Positions 46,945 to 58,885 of a DNA stretch of 64,000 nt are shown here, in pieces. Under the pieces are notes generated by a model. That model was not told the DNA's origin and did no database searches. It worked only from the letters and a program-made list of their open reading frames with translations. The first letter of the stretch is position 1. The number at the start of each line of letters is the position of its first letter. The position numbers and the translations under genes were made by a program. The stretch comes from Actinomycetota bacterium (lineage in GTDB: Bacteria; Actinomycetota; Acidimicrobiia; Acidimicrobiales; JAMCPD01): assembly GCA_023379935.1 (NCBI GenBank), contig JAMCPD010000019.1, forward strand, positions 18,537-82,536. Direction: 5' to 3'.

Positions 46945-48786
46945 ATGGCAAAAGCTGTAGGTATTGATTTAGGAACTACAAACTCAGTAGTAAGTGTTTT
47001 GGAAGCCGGTGAGCCGACTGTTATCCCGAACGCGGAAGGCAACAGAACAACCCCTTCGGTTGTGGGGTTTTCGAAAACCGGTGAAGTATTGGTTGGCGAA
47101 GTTGCCAAGAGGCAAGCCATCACCAACCCCGACCGTACCGTTCGATCTGTAAAACGTCATATGGGTACCAATTGGACTATAGATATAGATGGGAAAAAAT
47201 ATACAGCCCAGGAAATATCAGCCAGGATATTGCAGAAGTTGAAGAGGGATGCCGAGTCTTATCTCGGTGATACCGTTACCCAAGCGGTTATCACAGTTCC
47301 CGCTTATTTTGATGATGCACAAAGGACTGCAACATCTGAAGCGGGACGCATAGCCGGGCTTGAAGTTTTGCGCATAATAAATGAGCCAACGGCGGCAGCT
47401 TTGGCATATGGGCTGGACAAAGAGACCACGGACCAAACTATCTTGGTATTTGACTTGGGCGGAGGTACTTTTGATGTTTCTATACTAGAGATTGGAGAAG
47501 GGGTTTTCGAGGTCAAGTCCACATCGGGAAACACCCACCTTGGGGGTGATGATTGGGATCAGAGAATTATAGACTGGCTGGTCAAAGAGTTTAAAAATAC
47601 CGAGGGAATAGACTTGAGCAAAGATAAGATGGCTATACAACGCTTAAAAGAAGCTGCCGAAAAAGCAAAGATAGAGTTATCCACTGTGCAGGAGACATCC
47701 ATCAATCTACCTTTTGTAACGGCTACATCAGAAGGTCCCAAACATATGGATATTAAGTTGACCAGAGCTAAGTTTAACGAGCTTACCGAAGACCTTGTCA
47801 ATGCCTGTAAAGGCCCGTTTGAACAAGCCTTGACCGATTCTGCTTTAGATAAGTCCAAGTTGGATCATGTCATATTAGTTGGCGGTTCTACCCGCATACC
47901 GGCTATTCAAGAGTTGGTTTACTCCCTAACCGGCAAAGAGCCACATAAGGGCGTAAATCCCGATGAGGTTGTAGCGGTAGGCGCGACTGTTCAAGCGGGA
48001 GTGCTAAAAGGTGAAGTAAAAGATGTTCTGTTGTTGGATGTTACACCATTAAGTCTGGGCATTGAAACAAAAGGTGGTGTTATGACCAAACTGATTGAGC
48101 GTAATACAACAATTCCCACAAAGAGAAGTGAGGTTTTTACCACCGCAGACGACAATCAACCTTCGGTTGAAATACATGTTCTGCAGGGTGAGAGGGAAAT
48201 GGCCGATTACAACAAGACACTCGGCCGCTTCCAACTTGTGGATCTACCGCCTGCCCCGCGTGGCATACCCCAAATAGAGGTTACCTTTGATATAGATGCA
48301 AACGGGATAGTACACGTATCAGCCAAAGATAGGGCCACGGGTAAAGAACAGTCTATAACGATAACAGGCCAATCCGCTTTGTCCAAGGATGACATAGAAC
48401 GTATGATGCGTGATGCGGATGCTCATGCCGAAGAGGACAAGAGACGCAAGGAAGAGGCCGAAATACGTAATAATGCAGATACGCTTGTATACCAAACGGA
48501 GAAGCTGTTAAAAGAGCAAGCCGAAAAGTTCACCGGGCAAGAAAAAGAGGATGTCGAGAATGCTCTGAAAACCTTAAAGGAAGCTCTCGGCGGCAGTAAT
48601 GTAGAAGACATAAGGGCTTCAAGTGAGCGACTGATGACTGCGAGCCAAAACTTTGCTCAAAGGCTTTATGCTCAAGCCTCTTCTGAACAGGGCGCATCTT
48701 CCGCATCAGGTGCGGCTTCGCAGCCGAATAGTACAGATTCTTCAGATGATGAAGTAGTAGATGCCGAGATCGTGGACGATAAATAA
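46945..48786 (+). CDS. dnaK: Hsp70 chaperone DnaK
   Basis: A 613-residue Hsp70. [33 protein letters not shown] and [17 protein letters not shown] mark the ATPase domain; the substrate-binding domain follows [14 protein letters not shown]; the tail ends [18 protein letters not shown] lies 6 bases before the ATG. First gene of the HspR-regulated operon dnaK-grpE-dnaJ-hspR. Confidence 0.98.
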   Translation: MAKAVGIDLGTTNSVVSVLEAGEPTVIPNAEGNRTTPSVVGFSKTGEVLVGEVAKRQAITNPDRTVRSVKRHMGTNWTIDIDGKKYTAQEISARILQKLKRDAESYLGDTVTQAVITVPAYFDDAQRTATSEAGRIAGLEVLRIINEPTAAALAYGLDKETTDQTILVFDLGGGTFDVSILEIGEGVFEVKSTSGNTHLGGDDWDQRIIDWLVKEFKNTEGIDLSKDKMAIQRLKEAAEKAKIELSTVQETSINLPFVTATSEGPKHMDIKLTRAKFNELTEDLVNACKGPFEQALTDSALDKSKLDHVILVGGSTRIPAIQELVYSLTGKEPHKGVNPDEVVAVGATVQAGVLKGEVKDVLLLDVTPLSLGIETKGGVMTKLIERNTTIPTKRSEVFTTADDNQPSVEIHVLQGEREMADYNKTLGRFQLVDLPPAPRGIPQIEVTFDIDANGIVHVSAKDRATGKEQSITITGQSALSKDDIERMMRDADAHAEEDKRRKEEAEIRNNADTLVYQTEKLLKEQAEKFTGQEKEDVENALKTLKEALGGSNVEDIRASSERLMTASQNFAQRLYAQASSEQGASSASGAASQPNSTDSSDDEVVDAEIVDDK

Positions 48787-48788
48787 GC

Positions 48789-49544
48789 ATGACCGATGCC
48801 AATTTAGATCCCGAGATTGACGTCAAAGCCACTCAGCGTGAGCGTACCCGATCTACCCGGGTTGACCAGTCTGTAAAGGCCAACCAAACCGGGAAAAAGG
48901 GCTCAATATCAAACTCAACGGCTTCTCAGATTTCTGAGGAGGCTTTGGGTGCCCAACCACAAAACGGACAAGATAACTCATCCGATGAGGTGGTTCAAGA
49001 TATTGAAACCCTGCGTGCGCAGCGGGATGAATATTTGAATGCATATCAAAGGGTACAGGCTGACTTTGAAAACTACAAGAAACGTATGCTTGTTCAACAA
49101 AGTGAATATTTAGAAAGAGCGGCGGAAACTTTGGTTATGAAGTTGTTGCCTGTGCTGGACAGCTTACATCTTGGTCTGTCACATTCGTTGGATTTGGATT
49201 CACCGCAAGATAAGGCTTTGGTGCAGATAGCTACTATGTTAGATGATGTGTTATCCAAAGAAGGGTTGGAAAAGATTGTTCCTGTCGGAAAACCGTTTGA
49301 TCCCAACGCACACGAGGCTGTAATGCACATTCCGCTTGAGGATGAAGTTTCGTCGGTTCTAAATGCACGTCCGCCGCTTTTGGATACCGAGGATATACAA
49401 GATGGCAAAACCGTTCCCGAAGATTCTCAAGTAGTTCCTGCTGTATCCCATAAACAAGAGCCCTATGTAGAAGAGGTTTTACGTCCGGGTTATCAGTGGA
49501 AAGGCAAGGTTATTAGACCTGCTATGGTCAAGGTCAGAGGTTAG
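48789..49544 (+). CDS. grpE: Nucleotide exchange factor GrpE
   Basis: 251 residues. A long N-terminal low-complexity region (about 1-70) precedes the coiled-coil helix (ETLRAQRDEYLNAYQRVQAD, FENYKKRM) and the beta domain with LEKIVPVGKPFDPNAHEAV. The C-terminal beta domain is interrupted by about 45 extra residues (SSVLNARPPLLDTEDIQDGK and on) before VEEVLRPGYQWKGKVIRPAM, making the protein longer than usual. It starts 2 bases after the dnaK stop. Confidence 0.95.
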   Translation: MTDANLDPEIDVKATQRERTRSTRVDQSVKANQTGKKGSISNSTASQISEEALGAQPQNGQDNSSDEVVQDIETLRAQRDEYLNAYQRVQADFENYKKRMLVQQSEYLERAAETLVMKLLPVLDSLHLGLSHSLDLDSPQDKALVQIATMLDDVLSKEGLEKIVPVGKPFDPNAHEAVMHIPLEDEVSSVLNARPPLLDTEDIQDGKTVPEDSQVVPAVSHKQEPYVEEVLRPGYQWKGKVIRPAMVKVRG

Positions 49545-49559
49545 AAAAGTATATGAGCA

Positions 49560-50681
49560 ATGTCAACTCAACGTGAATGGTTTGAGAAAGACTACTATAA
49601 GATACTTGGTGTTTCTCCCTCAGCAACTCAAAAAGAGATAACAAGTGCATATAGAAAGTTAGCCAAGAAACATCACCCCGATACCAGTTCCGGCTCTGAA
49701 GAACATTTTAAAGAGATATCCGCCGCTTATGAGGTGCTCGGGAACTCATCTAAGCGAAAAGAGTATGATGAGGTACGCAGTTTGGGACCTATGGGTGGAT
49801 TTACCCGCGCCACCGGAACTTCTACCGATGCCACAGGCGGTTTCAGCTTTAGATTGGATGATCTGGGGGATCTATTCGGTGATTTTGTTAATCGTTCCGG
49901 ACGCACTTCCCGTAGGACGAGTGGTCCCCAACGCGGTGATAATTTAGAAGCCGAACTTCACCTGTCTTTTCAAGATGCCATAGAGGGGGTTACCACTACC
50001 GTTAATGTTTTGGGGTATGTTGGCTGTTCACGCTGTGGCGGAACCGGTGCGGCTGCTGGAACTTTACCGGTTACATGTCAAAGGTGTAACGGGCGCGGGG
50101 TGTTGGATGATAATCAAGGGCTGTTTTCGTTGAGTCGTCTTTGTGATGATTGCGGCGGCACGGGACGTAAGATACAAACTCCATGTTCCTTATGCGGTGG
50201 GTCCGGACTTGTAAAGAAAAGTCGTCAAGTCAAAGTCAGGATACCACCGGGGGTTTTGAATGGACAACGTATAAGGGTTAAAGGGCGGGGCAATATGGGC
50301 AAAAATAATGCTCCTCCGGGTGATTTGTATGTAACCGTGCATGTTCAAGAACACAAACTGTTTAAAAGAAAGGGAAACAACTTAACTTTAACCGTTCCCA
50401 TAACCTTTCCCGAAGCAGCGCTCGGGGCTGATATTCAAGTTCCCACACTGCATGACCCCGTAACTTTGAGAATTCCACCCGGAACGTCTTCCGGTCGTGT
50501 TTTTAGGGTACGAGGCAAAGGCGTTGCCTCCCAAAATTCCCACAATGGCACCAGAGGTGATTTATTGGTTACTGTTGATGTCATTGTGCCATCCAAACTT
50601 TCCGCTGCCGAGCGTAGTTTGGTTGCCGCCGTAGCTGAGATTTATCAAAAATCTCCTCGTGAGTACTTACAGGTGCAATAG
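49560..50681 (+). CDS. dnaJ: Co-chaperone DnaJ
   Basis: A 373-residue type I Hsp40. The J domain has YYKILGVSPSATQKEITSAY and KHHPDTSSG (HPD). A Gly/Phe/Thr-rich linker follows, then four zinc-finger repeats (CSRCGGTG, CQRCNGRG, CDDCGGTG, CSLCGGSG) and the C-terminal substrate domain (VRIPPGVLNGQRIRVKGRG). Third gene of the chaperone operon. Confidence 0.97.
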   Translation: MSTQREWFEKDYYKILGVSPSATQKEITSAYRKLAKKHHPDTSSGSEEHFKEISAAYEVLGNSSKRKEYDEVRSLGPMGGFTRATGTSTDATGGFSFRLDDLGDLFGDFVNRSGRTSRRTSGPQRGDNLEAELHLSFQDAIEGVTTTVNVLGYVGCSRCGGTGAAAGTLPVTCQRCNGRGVLDDNQGLFSLSRLCDDCGGTGRKIQTPCSLCGGSGLVKKSRQVKVRIPPGVLNGQRIRVKGRGNMGKNNAPPGDLYVTVHVQEHKLFKRKGNNLTLTVPITFPEAALGADIQVPTLHDPVTLRIPPGTSSGRVFRVRGKGVASQNSHNGTRGDLLVTVDVIVPSKLSAAERSLVAAVAEIYQKSPREYLQVQ

Positions 50682-50683
50682 TA

Positions 50684-51157
50684 ATGGCCGTTCGTCGTGT
50701 TCGAGAAACAGAACCGTCAGACTCTCAATCCTCGAAACAAAAGTCACCGATTCCTGAGTTGGTAAAACCAGGTTCACACGAGCAAAATACACAATCAAAC
50801 TATCAGGCTGTTTATGTGATCTCAGTTGCGGCAGAGTTGGTGAATGTTCACCCGCAAACTCTTCGTATATATGAACGCAAAGGATTACTTGACCCGCAAA
50901 GAACCAAAGGAGGGGGACGACGTTATAGTGAGTATGACATAGAGTGTTTGCGTCGCATAAAAGAGCTGACATCTCAGGGGCTTAATCTGGAGGGAATAAA
51001 AAAAGTTATAGAACTGGAAAAAGAAGTGGCCTATCTTAAAGAAGAGCTTGTTCAAACCGTCCGTCAGTCCAAGGAGGATGTTGAGCGTACACATAAACAG
51101 TATCGCCGCGATCTGGTACTCTTACGACAGATGCCCGTTGTTTATAAGAAACGTTAA
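50684..51157 (+). CDS. hspR: Heat-shock repressor HspR (MerR family)
   Basis: 157 residues. After a 40-residue N-terminal extension the MerR-type winged helix reads VYVISVAAELVNVHPQTLRI, YERKGLLDPQRTKGGGRRYS, then a coiled coil (GIKKVIELEKEVAYLKEELV). It would repress its own operon through the HAIR site at 46816, with DnaK as co-repressor in the streptomycete model. Starts 2 bases after dnaJ. Confidence 0.95.
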   Translation: MAVRRVRETEPSDSQSSKQKSPIPELVKPGSHEQNTQSNYQAVYVISVAAELVNVHPQTLRIYERKGLLDPQRTKGGGRRYSEYDIECLRRIKELTSQGLNLEGIKKVIELEKEVAYLKEELVQTVRQSKEDVERTHKQYRRDLVLLRQMPVVYKKR

Positions 51158-51169
51158 GTGATAAGTTAG

Positions 51170-52459
<1,290 letters not shown>

Positions 52460-52479
52460 GTGAAGTGGAATAGATTACG

Positions 52480-53784
52480 ATGATAGACAGATATTCACTG
52501 CCGGAAATGGCTGCTTTGTTTACCGACAAACATCGGTTTGAACTGTGGCTTCAAATAGAACTGCTGGCTGTTGACGGCATGTCAAGTATAGGTATGCTTA
52601 GTTTGGATGAGGCCAAAACCATACGCCGCAAAGCACCCGAAATTACGACACAGTTTGTCAATGAAGTAAAAGAACGTGAAAATATTACCCACCATGACAT
52701 GGCGGCTTTTGTGGATGTTGTGCAACAAGCGATAGGTTACCCTCTTGCCTCATGGATACATAAGGGACTTACGTCAAGTGACATAGTGGATACTGCTTTG
52801 TGTTTTACTTTACGGCAAGCAACCCACTTGTTGATTCAATCCGCCACCGAGTTAATTCACGTTTTGAAAGCCAGGACAGCAGAGTTTATTGCCACGCCAA
52901 TGATTGGCAGAACTCACGGTATGTATGCTGAACCTATTACTTTTGGTACTAAGTTGGCTTTATGGTGTTTGAGCGTAGATAGGGACAGAGAACGTTTGAG
53001 ACGTGCCGGAGATAACATAGCAGTTGGCAAACTATCGGGCGCCGTAGGGACTTATTCATGTATAGATCCAAGGGTGGAAGCTTTTGTTTGCAATGCACTG
53101 GGACTTGTCCCCACACCGGCTACTCAAGTCATAGCCAGGGACAGGCATGCAGAGTATCTGTGGGCCTGCGCTTCGCTTGGTGCCACTATTGAAACTTTTG
53201 CAACGGAGATACGCCACCTGCAACGAAGTGAGGTATCAGAAGTAGCCGAGCCTTTTTCCTCCGGGCAAAAGGGATCTTCAGCTATGCCCCACAAACGCAA
53301 TCCAGTGGTTGCTGAACGGCTTTGCGGCCTTAGCCGGTTGCTTCGGGGCTATTTAAGTGCTGGGTTGGAAAATGTAGCACTTTGGCATGAACGGGACATA
53401 TCTCACAGTTCAGTTGAAAGAATTGCTTTGGAAGATGCCAGCCTGCTTGGGTATTATTTACTTAAAAAGATGATCTGGTTGATAGAGGGGATGGATGTTT
53501 ATCCGGATAAAATGGCCGCTAACTTGGAATCAGCCGGTGGTGTTATTTTTAGTCAGCCTATACTGTTGTGGTTGATGGATCATAATATGACCAGAGATGA
53601 AGCTTATAGAATAGTACAACGGGATGCCGGACGATCATTACAAGAGAACCGTTCTTTTGCTGAAATAGTGGAGCAAGATCCCCAAGTTGATATATCGGTA
53701 GAAGAAATTAAGCGAATTTTCAGTTTTGACAAGGCTATACTCAATGCTGAGCGGCTTCGAAAAATAGTAGATAAGATAGACTAA
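52480..53784 (+). CDS. purB: Adenylosuccinate lyase
   Basis: A 434-residue fumarase/aspartase-superfamily lyase acting on SAICAR and adenylosuccinate. ITHHDMAAFVD, HKGLTSSDIVDTAL, MIGRTHGMYAEPITFG and the signature loop GSSAMPHKRNPV are all present. 20 bases after purA. Confidence 0.97.
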   Translation: MIDRYSLPEMAALFTDKHRFELWLQIELLAVDGMSSIGMLSLDEAKTIRRKAPEITTQFVNEVKERENITHHDMAAFVDVVQQAIGYPLASWIHKGLTSSDIVDTALCFTLRQATHLLIQSATELIHVLKARTAEFIATPMIGRTHGMYAEPITFGTKLALWCLSVDRDRERLRRAGDNIAVGKLSGAVGTYSCIDPRVEAFVCNALGLVPTPATQVIARDRHAEYLWACASLGATIETFATEIRHLQRSEVSEVAEPFSSGQKGSSAMPHKRNPVVAERLCGLSRLLRGYLSAGLENVALWHERDISHSSVERIALEDASLLGYYLLKKMIWLIEGMDVYPDKMAANLESAGGVIFSQPILLWLMDHNMTRDEAYRIVQRDAGRSLQENRSFAEIVEQDPQVDISVEEIKRIFSFDKAILNAERLRKIVDKID

Positions 53785-53785
53785 A

Positions 53786-54688
53786 ATGAGTTTAAAGCTT
53801 TCGCACTCAGGTAAAGTACGTGATATTTATGATTTGGAAGACGGAAGGCTTTTATTGGTTGCAACCGATCGTATATCTGCTTTCGATGTTGTCATGGATC
53901 AGCTGATACCCCAAAAGGGACGCGTACTAACCGCTATGTCTGATTTTTGGTTTTCTTACCTGTCGGACTTGGTACCAAATCATTTAATTACAGTTGATCC
54001 CAAAGTCATTTCTCGGTTGGTTTTCAACGGTTCAAAAGATGGTGATTTGAAACTGCTGGAGAGGCAGGTATGGGGTAGGTCAATGTTGGTGAATAAAGCT
54101 CGTATGTTGCCTTTGGAGTGTATTGTAAGGGGTTATTTATCAGGTTCGGCATATAATGAGTACAAAGAGAATGAGATGATAGGTGGTCAAGTTTTGCCTA
54201 AAGGACTGGATCAAGGTGATCAACTTCCATTTCCGATGTTTACGCCTTCAACAAAAGCTACTTCGGGCCATGATGTCAATCTCAGCCTGGAACAAGCCGG
54301 TGAGCTGATAACTCCTAAGTTATTGGAGCAGGTCTCCAAAATATCTTTGGATATATATGCCAGAGCTTTTGAGTTGGCTTACTCCAAAGGATTTATAATA
54401 GCTGATACAAAGTTTGAGTTCGGCTTTATAGGCGATCAGCTATGTTTATGTGATGAAGTGCTGACTCCCGATTCATCCCGTTTTTGGTCAGCCGATACCT
54501 ACCAACCCGGTCACATTCCAGAGTCGTTTGACAAGCAGCCTTTGCGTGATTGGCTTGTAGGTATCGGCTGGGATAAAACACCTCCTCCGCCAACATTGCC
54601 TGAAGAAATAGTACAAGCCACTGAGAGACGCTATGTCCAAGCATATGAGTTGATTACCGGGCGCAACCTTGATGATTTTTATGGATGA
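53786..54688 (+). CDS. purC: Phosphoribosylaminoimidazole-succinocarboxamide synthase
   Basis: A 300-residue SAICAR synthetase of the longer type: SGKVRDIYDLEDGRLLLVAT, DRISAFDVVM, LPLECIVRGYLSGSAYNEY, TKATSGHDVN, IADTKFEFGF and DEVLTPDSSRFW. It directly follows purB (1-base gap). Confidence 0.97.
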   Translation: MSLKLSHSGKVRDIYDLEDGRLLLVATDRISAFDVVMDQLIPQKGRVLTAMSDFWFSYLSDLVPNHLITVDPKVISRLVFNGSKDGDLKLLERQVWGRSMLVNKARMLPLECIVRGYLSGSAYNEYKENEMIGGQVLPKGLDQGDQLPFPMFTPSTKATSGHDVNLSLEQAGELITPKLLEQVSKISLDIYARAFELAYSKGFIIADTKFEFGFIGDQLCLCDEVLTPDSSRFWSADTYQPGHIPESFDKQPLRDWLVGIGWDKTPPPPTLPEEIVQATERRYVQAYELITGRNLDDFYG

Positions 54689-54757
54689 TTTATGTTATTT
54701 ACGTTTTAAGTTTTGTTTAAATTTTTTTGTTGGATTTGGAATGCGAAAGGTTGAACT

Positions 54758-55012
54758 ATGCGATTTGCTGTATTAATAGAGGTTCGTTTACGCGAGGGAC
54801 TTCCAGATCCACAAGGCAATACAATTGCCCAAGCACTACCCGCTTTGGGGTTTCAACAAGTCACTAAGGTGACGGTAGGCAAAGCCATACGTCTTTTTGT
54901 AGATGCTGATTCAGAAACACAGGCAAGAGCTACGTTGAACCGGTTATGCTTAGAACTGCTGGCCAACCCGATTATAGAAGAAACTGAAGTTTTATCTCTG
55001 GTTGCCTCATGA
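54758..55012 (+). CDS. purS: Phosphoribosylformylglycinamidine synthase subunit PurS
   Basis: An 84-residue PurS: MRFAVLIEVRLREGLPDPQG, then ALPALGFQQVTKVTVGKAIR. It bridges PurL and PurQ in the FGAM synthase complex. AAAGG lies about 8 bases upstream; the 3' end overlaps purQ by 4 bases. The 69-base gap after purC is T-rich and may hold a promoter. Confidence 0.95.
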   Translation: MRFAVLIEVRLREGLPDPQGNTIAQALPALGFQQVTKVTVGKAIRLFVDADSETQARATLNRLCLELLANPIIEETEVLSLVAS

Positions 55013-55689
55013 GGACAAGGCAAGCTCTCAATGCCGGAATCGTTGTCTTCCCCGGTTCCAATTGTGAACATGACGTTGCCTTGGCATTGAACAGTGTTAA
55101 TGTCACTACTCAATTTGTATGGCACCAGAGTTGCTCACTTGATGGTTTGGATCTTGTGGTACTCCCGGGTGGTTTTGCCCATGGTGATTATTTGAGGCCG
55201 GGTGCAATAGCCAGATTTTCACCGATTATGAAGGCCTTAGTTGATTTCATAGATAATGGCGGAGTCGTACTTGGTATATGCAATGGTTTCCAAATACTGA
55301 CTGAAGCCGGACTGCTGCCCGGTGCTTTATGTAAAAATAAAGGACTGAAATTTTTGTGTCAAAACACCAAAGTCAGGGTTTGCTCCAACATTTCACCGTT
55401 TACCGCCAATCTGCCGATTGGGACTGAACTTGATCTGCCGATTAATCACTTTTCCGGTAACTACATTTGCGATACTGATACTTTAAATGAGCTTGAATCA
55501 CACGGGCAGATAGTCTTAAAATATGTTGCAAATCCCAACGGTTCTCTTCACGATATTGCAGGTATTACCAACTTGGACGGCAATGTTATGGGGTTGATGC
55601 CACATCCTGAAAGAGCTTGTGATGAGTTGTGCTCTATAACCGACGGTATGGTTCTTTTGAATTCCTTAGTACATTCTCTGGATTCTTAG
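55009..55689 (+). CDS. purQ: FGAM synthase glutaminase subunit PurQ
   Basis: A 226-residue class I glutaminase supplying ammonia to PurL: GIVVFPGSNCEHDVALAL, VLPGGFAHGDYLRPGAIAR, the nucleophile in VLGICNGFQIL and the catalytic pair in GLMPHPERACDE. ATGA overlap with purS; purL starts immediately after its stop. Confidence 0.97.
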   Translation: MRTRQALNAGIVVFPGSNCEHDVALALNSVNVTTQFVWHQSCSLDGLDLVVLPGGFAHGDYLRPGAIARFSPIMKALVDFIDNGGVVLGICNGFQILTEAGLLPGALCKNKGLKFLCQNTKVRVCSNISPFTANLPIGTELDLPINHFSGNYICDTDTLNELESHGQIVLKYVANPNGSLHDIAGITNLDGNVMGLMPHPERACDELCSITDGMVLLNSLVHSLDS

Positions 55690-57939
55690 ATGGATTACAA
55701 AGCTTTAGGTTTAGTCGATGATGAGTTTGACTCTATAAAAGATATTTTGGGCCGACTTCCCAATAATTTGGAGCTTGCCATGTATGGTGCAATGTGGAGT
55801 GAGCACTGTTCATATAAGTCTTCAAGGCTTCATTTGGCAAAGTTGCCCACTTCTGCTCCTTATGTGGTGGTGGGTCCCGGCGACAATGCCGGAATAATAG
55901 ATGTAGGTGACGGTATTGGAGTTGCTATACGTATTGAAAGTCATAATCACCCGTCTGCGCTTGAACCGCATCAGGGTGCTGCTACCGGGGTAGGGGGCAT
56001 AATAAGAGACATTTTTTCTGCTGGAGCCCGGCCGATGGCTTTGTGCGATGCTTTGGCGTTTGGTGAAATAATCAAGCGTGATGACAGTTTGGATAATGTT
56101 TTGAACAACAAGCGTCAGAACAGCTGGTTGCTTCAAGGAGTTGTAAGTGGTATTTCCTGGTATGGTAACTCTGTTGGTGTGCCTACAGTAGGCGGAGAGA
56201 CGGTCTTTGATGACTGTTATACTTCCAATCCCTTAGTCAATGTTTTGTGTCTTGGGATACTTCCCCTCAAACGTCTTGTGCGCGGTCAAGCTACGGGTGA
56301 CGGCAACTTAGTTGTGATGCTGGGCGCTTCTACGGGTAGAGATGGCATAGGGGGTGTGAGCACTCTTGCTTCATCAGGCTTTGTAGACGATGCTTACACC
56401 AAGCGTCCCAGCGTACAGATCGGCGATCCTTATGAAGGGAAACGCTTGATAGAAGCATGTTTGGAAATTTTGGATAAAAATTTGATTGTGGGGTTACAAG
56501 ATTTGGGCGGAGGCGGCTTAACTTCTGCCGCAAGTGAAGCTGCCACTAAAGGGGGCGTGGGCATAGACATAGATGTAACCGCTGTTATTACCAGAGAAGC
56601 CGGTATGGAGCCTTTCGAAATTATGACCAGCGAGAGTCAGGAAAGAATGTTGGCCATAGTGCCACCTTCCAACTTTTCTCAAGTTGAAGAAATTTGTAAG
56701 CGTTGGGAGATAAACCTGTCTGCTGTAGGCAAGGTAACTGCGCCCGGGGCAGATGCATCCCCCCGCTTTAGGATACTGCGGGGCAAAGAGACACTTGCCG
56801 ATATTCCCGTGAGATCGCTCACCACTCAAGCACCTCTGTTGGACAGGCCTTCCAGCCCGCCCTCAGACTTGCACTTCCGTTCTCAGCAGGATCCCGCCAT
56901 CTTGCCTGCGCCAACTAGTTGCGGTGAAGACCTGTTGAAGCTGCTTGTCGGTAACTCATGGATATACAGACAGTATGATCATCAGCTTTTTTTAAATACA
57001 CTGCGATTGCCGGGTCATGACAGTGCGCTGCTGCGGCTGCGCTCTCCCGATATTCTGTTTTCAAAAAAGGCCGTTGCGGTTTCGGTGGATTCCAATTCAC
57101 TGTGGTGTTCGCTTGACCCTTATCAAGGTGCTGCCATGACGGTTGCGGAGTCTGCTTTAAATGTAAGTTGCGCAGGAGCAAAACCCTTAGCCTTAGTTGA
57201 CTGTTTGAACTTCGGCAATCCAGAACACGAAGAGGTGATGTGGCAGTTCAAAGAGGTTGTAAATGGTATAACCCAGGCCTGTTTGGATCTTTCGCTTGTG
57301 GTGGTGGGTGGAAATGTGAGCTTTTACAACGAAACCAATGAGCGGGACATAGAGCCCACGCCCGTTGTAGGTACCCTGGGGCTTATACAATCTCTCGAAC
57401 AACCCTTGTGCGATCTAAAGCAAATCAAAGGGGACTCCATTGTGTTGTTGGGAGAGTTGGTGGATCATCTGGGAGGTTCGGCGTGGGCAAAAGTTATTCA
57501 CAACCACAGAACAGGCCACTTGCCACCCCTTGATCTGCGTTTTCATGCTGATTTAATCAGACTGTTGACGGATTTAATCTCCTCAGGGATTGTTCATTAT
57601 GCTCACGATGTATCTGCCGGTGGTTTAGGAGTGGCATTGGCGGAAACGGCAATCTTATCCGGTATTGGTTGTGAAGTTGGTACTATCTCAAGTCATGGAC
57701 AGCTATTTTCAGAAGCCCCTTCAAGGGTATTGGTCTATACCGATCAACCGAATAAGGTTTTATCGGCTGCACGGTTGTCCAATTTCAATTTGGGGAGTTC
57801 CTCTCCTCAGGCTCAGGTAATTGGTGAGGTTGACGGTGAGTTTATCAAAATAGGTAATTTGGTAAACCTCAGCTTGTCAAAGGCAACTTCGGCTTTCAAT
57901 CTTTCCATACCGAATGCTCTGGGAGAGACCGTTTGCTAG
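55690..57939 (+). CDS. purL: FGAM synthase subunit PurL (small type)
   Basis: A 749-residue ATP-dependent synthase. MWSEHCSYKSSRLHL, VVGPGDNAGIIDVGDGIGVA, IRIESHNHPSALEPHQGAAT and a second AIRS-like half with YQGAAMTVAESALNV and VVGGNVSFYNET. Works with PurS and PurQ encoded just upstream. Convergent with the PHP gene; 34 bases separate them. Confidence 0.97.
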   Translation: MDYKALGLVDDEFDSIKDILGRLPNNLELAMYGAMWSEHCSYKSSRLHLAKLPTSAPYVVVGPGDNAGIIDVGDGIGVAIRIESHNHPSALEPHQGAATGVGGIIRDIFSAGARPMALCDALAFGEIIKRDDSLDNVLNNKRQNSWLLQGVVSGISWYGNSVGVPTVGGETVFDDCYTSNPLVNVLCLGILPLKRLVRGQATGDGNLVVMLGASTGRDGIGGVSTLASSGFVDDAYTKRPSVQIGDPYEGKRLIEACLEILDKNLIVGLQDLGGGGLTSAASEAATKGGVGIDIDVTAVITREAGMEPFEIMTSESQERMLAIVPPSNFSQVEEICKRWEINLSAVGKVTAPGADASPRFRILRGKETLADIPVRSLTTQAPLLDRPSSPPSDLHFRSQQDPAILPAPTSCGEDLLKLLVGNSWIYRQYDHQLFLNTLRLPGHDSALLRLRSPDILFSKKAVAVSVDSNSLWCSLDPYQGAAMTVAESALNVSCAGAKPLALVDCLNFGNPEHEEVMWQFKEVVNGITQACLDLSLVVVGGNVSFYNETNERDIEPTPVVGTLGLIQSLEQPLCDLKQIKGDSIVLLGELVDHLGGSAWAKVIHNHRTGHLPPLDLRFHADLIRLLTDLISSGIVHYAHDVSAGGLGVALAETAILSGIGCEVGTISSHGQLFSEAPSRVLVYTDQPNKVLSAARLSNFNLGSSSPQAQVIGEVDGEFIKIGNLVNLSLSKATSAFNLSIPNALGETVC

Positions 57940-57973
57940 AACTGCTTGCGTCCGCCCAAGTCAGCGGAAACCT

Positions 57974-58852
57974 CTAAAACCTTTGGCTGCCTTTTTCCAG
58001 CAGTTCTTCTAAGACAGATTCTGGTACGCATAAGTCTCCCCTCCCAACTCCAATTTTTATATCCGGTTTGTAATCACCATGATAATCAGAACCTCCGGTT
58101 GGTATCAGCCCATTTTTTTCGGCTATTTCAACCAGGTTTAAACGTTCACGGACAGAATATGTGCTGTAGTATGCTTCGATTCCGGAAAGTCCCAAGCTGG
58201 CAAGTTCTCTTACTGCCAGTTCGAGACCTGATGCATCTGCTCCCAAAGAGTACGGATGTGCCAAGGATACTATTCCCTTAGAGCTATGTGCAAGCCTTAT
58301 TATTTCTTCCGGCAAAAGGCGCGCTTTTTTAATATAGGCAAGTCGTCCCTTGCCTAACCATAGTTCAAACGCTTCCGTCATATTGGCAACTGCCTTGTTT
58401 TTGACCAATACTTTGGCAAAATGTGGCCGTCCGATCAACCCGCCGTTTGCTTCTTGTACGACCTCTTCCCAGGTGATAGGAAGTCCCAGTGATATTAAGC
58501 GATCGATGATCAATCTGTTCCGCTGAATTCGATCTTTTTGCAACTTTAAAAGTTCATCAGCGAAGGGTCCTGTTGAAAGCGGCGAAGTTGTGTCGTCATT
58601 GTCACTTCTGTCAGTGGGGAAATATACCAGCAGATGCATAGTTCCGGTTGACCACCGGCAAGATATTTCACAGCCTGCCAAGAAGGTAATGCCCAGCTGA
58701 TGCGCTTTTTTTGCTGCTTCGGCTATACCCTCTGTCGTGTCGTGGTCGGTCAAAGCTATAGCTTTCAAGCCGGCTTGCCATGCCAGTTCAACTATCTGTG
58801 CAGGTTTATCAGTTCCATCAGAGATTATGGAATGAGTATGGAGGTCAATCAT
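57974..58852 (-). CDS. PHP-domain phosphoesterase
   Basis: A 292-residue protein with the PHP metal motifs: MIDLHTHSIISDGTDKP, ALTDHDTTEG near 36, GCEISCRW near 60, SLAHPYSLG near 198 and GGSDYHGDYKP near 255. This matches the YciV/Trp-operon-type group, whose studied members are 3',5'-nucleoside bisphosphate phosphatases / 5'-3' RNases (RNase AM). It is the only leftward gene in the purine region and divergent from purF. Confidence 0.9.
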   Translation of the reverse strand: MIDLHTHSIISDGTDKPAQIVELAWQAGLKAIALTDHDTTEGIAEAAKKAHQLGITFLAGCEISCRWSTGTMHLLVYFPTDRSDNDDTTSPLSTGPFADELLKLQKDRIQRNRLIIDRLISLGLPITWEEVVQEANGGLIGRPHFAKVLVKNKAVANMTEAFELWLGKGRLAYIKKARLLPEEIIRLAHSSKGIVSLAHPYSLGADASGLELAVRELASLGLSGIEAYYSTYSVRERLNLVEIAEKNGLIPTGGSDYHGDYKPDIKIGVGRGDLCVPESVLEELLEKGSQRF

Positions 58853-58885
58853 GGCTAAAAATCCACTTTAAGTGTACTACATAAG

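Noticed and set aside
57938..58007. AGAACTGCT/AGCAGTTCT inverted repeat between purL and the PHP gene as a terminator
   Set aside because: The arms are 52 bases apart, one lies inside the PHP coding sequence, and there is no U-tract; probably chance.
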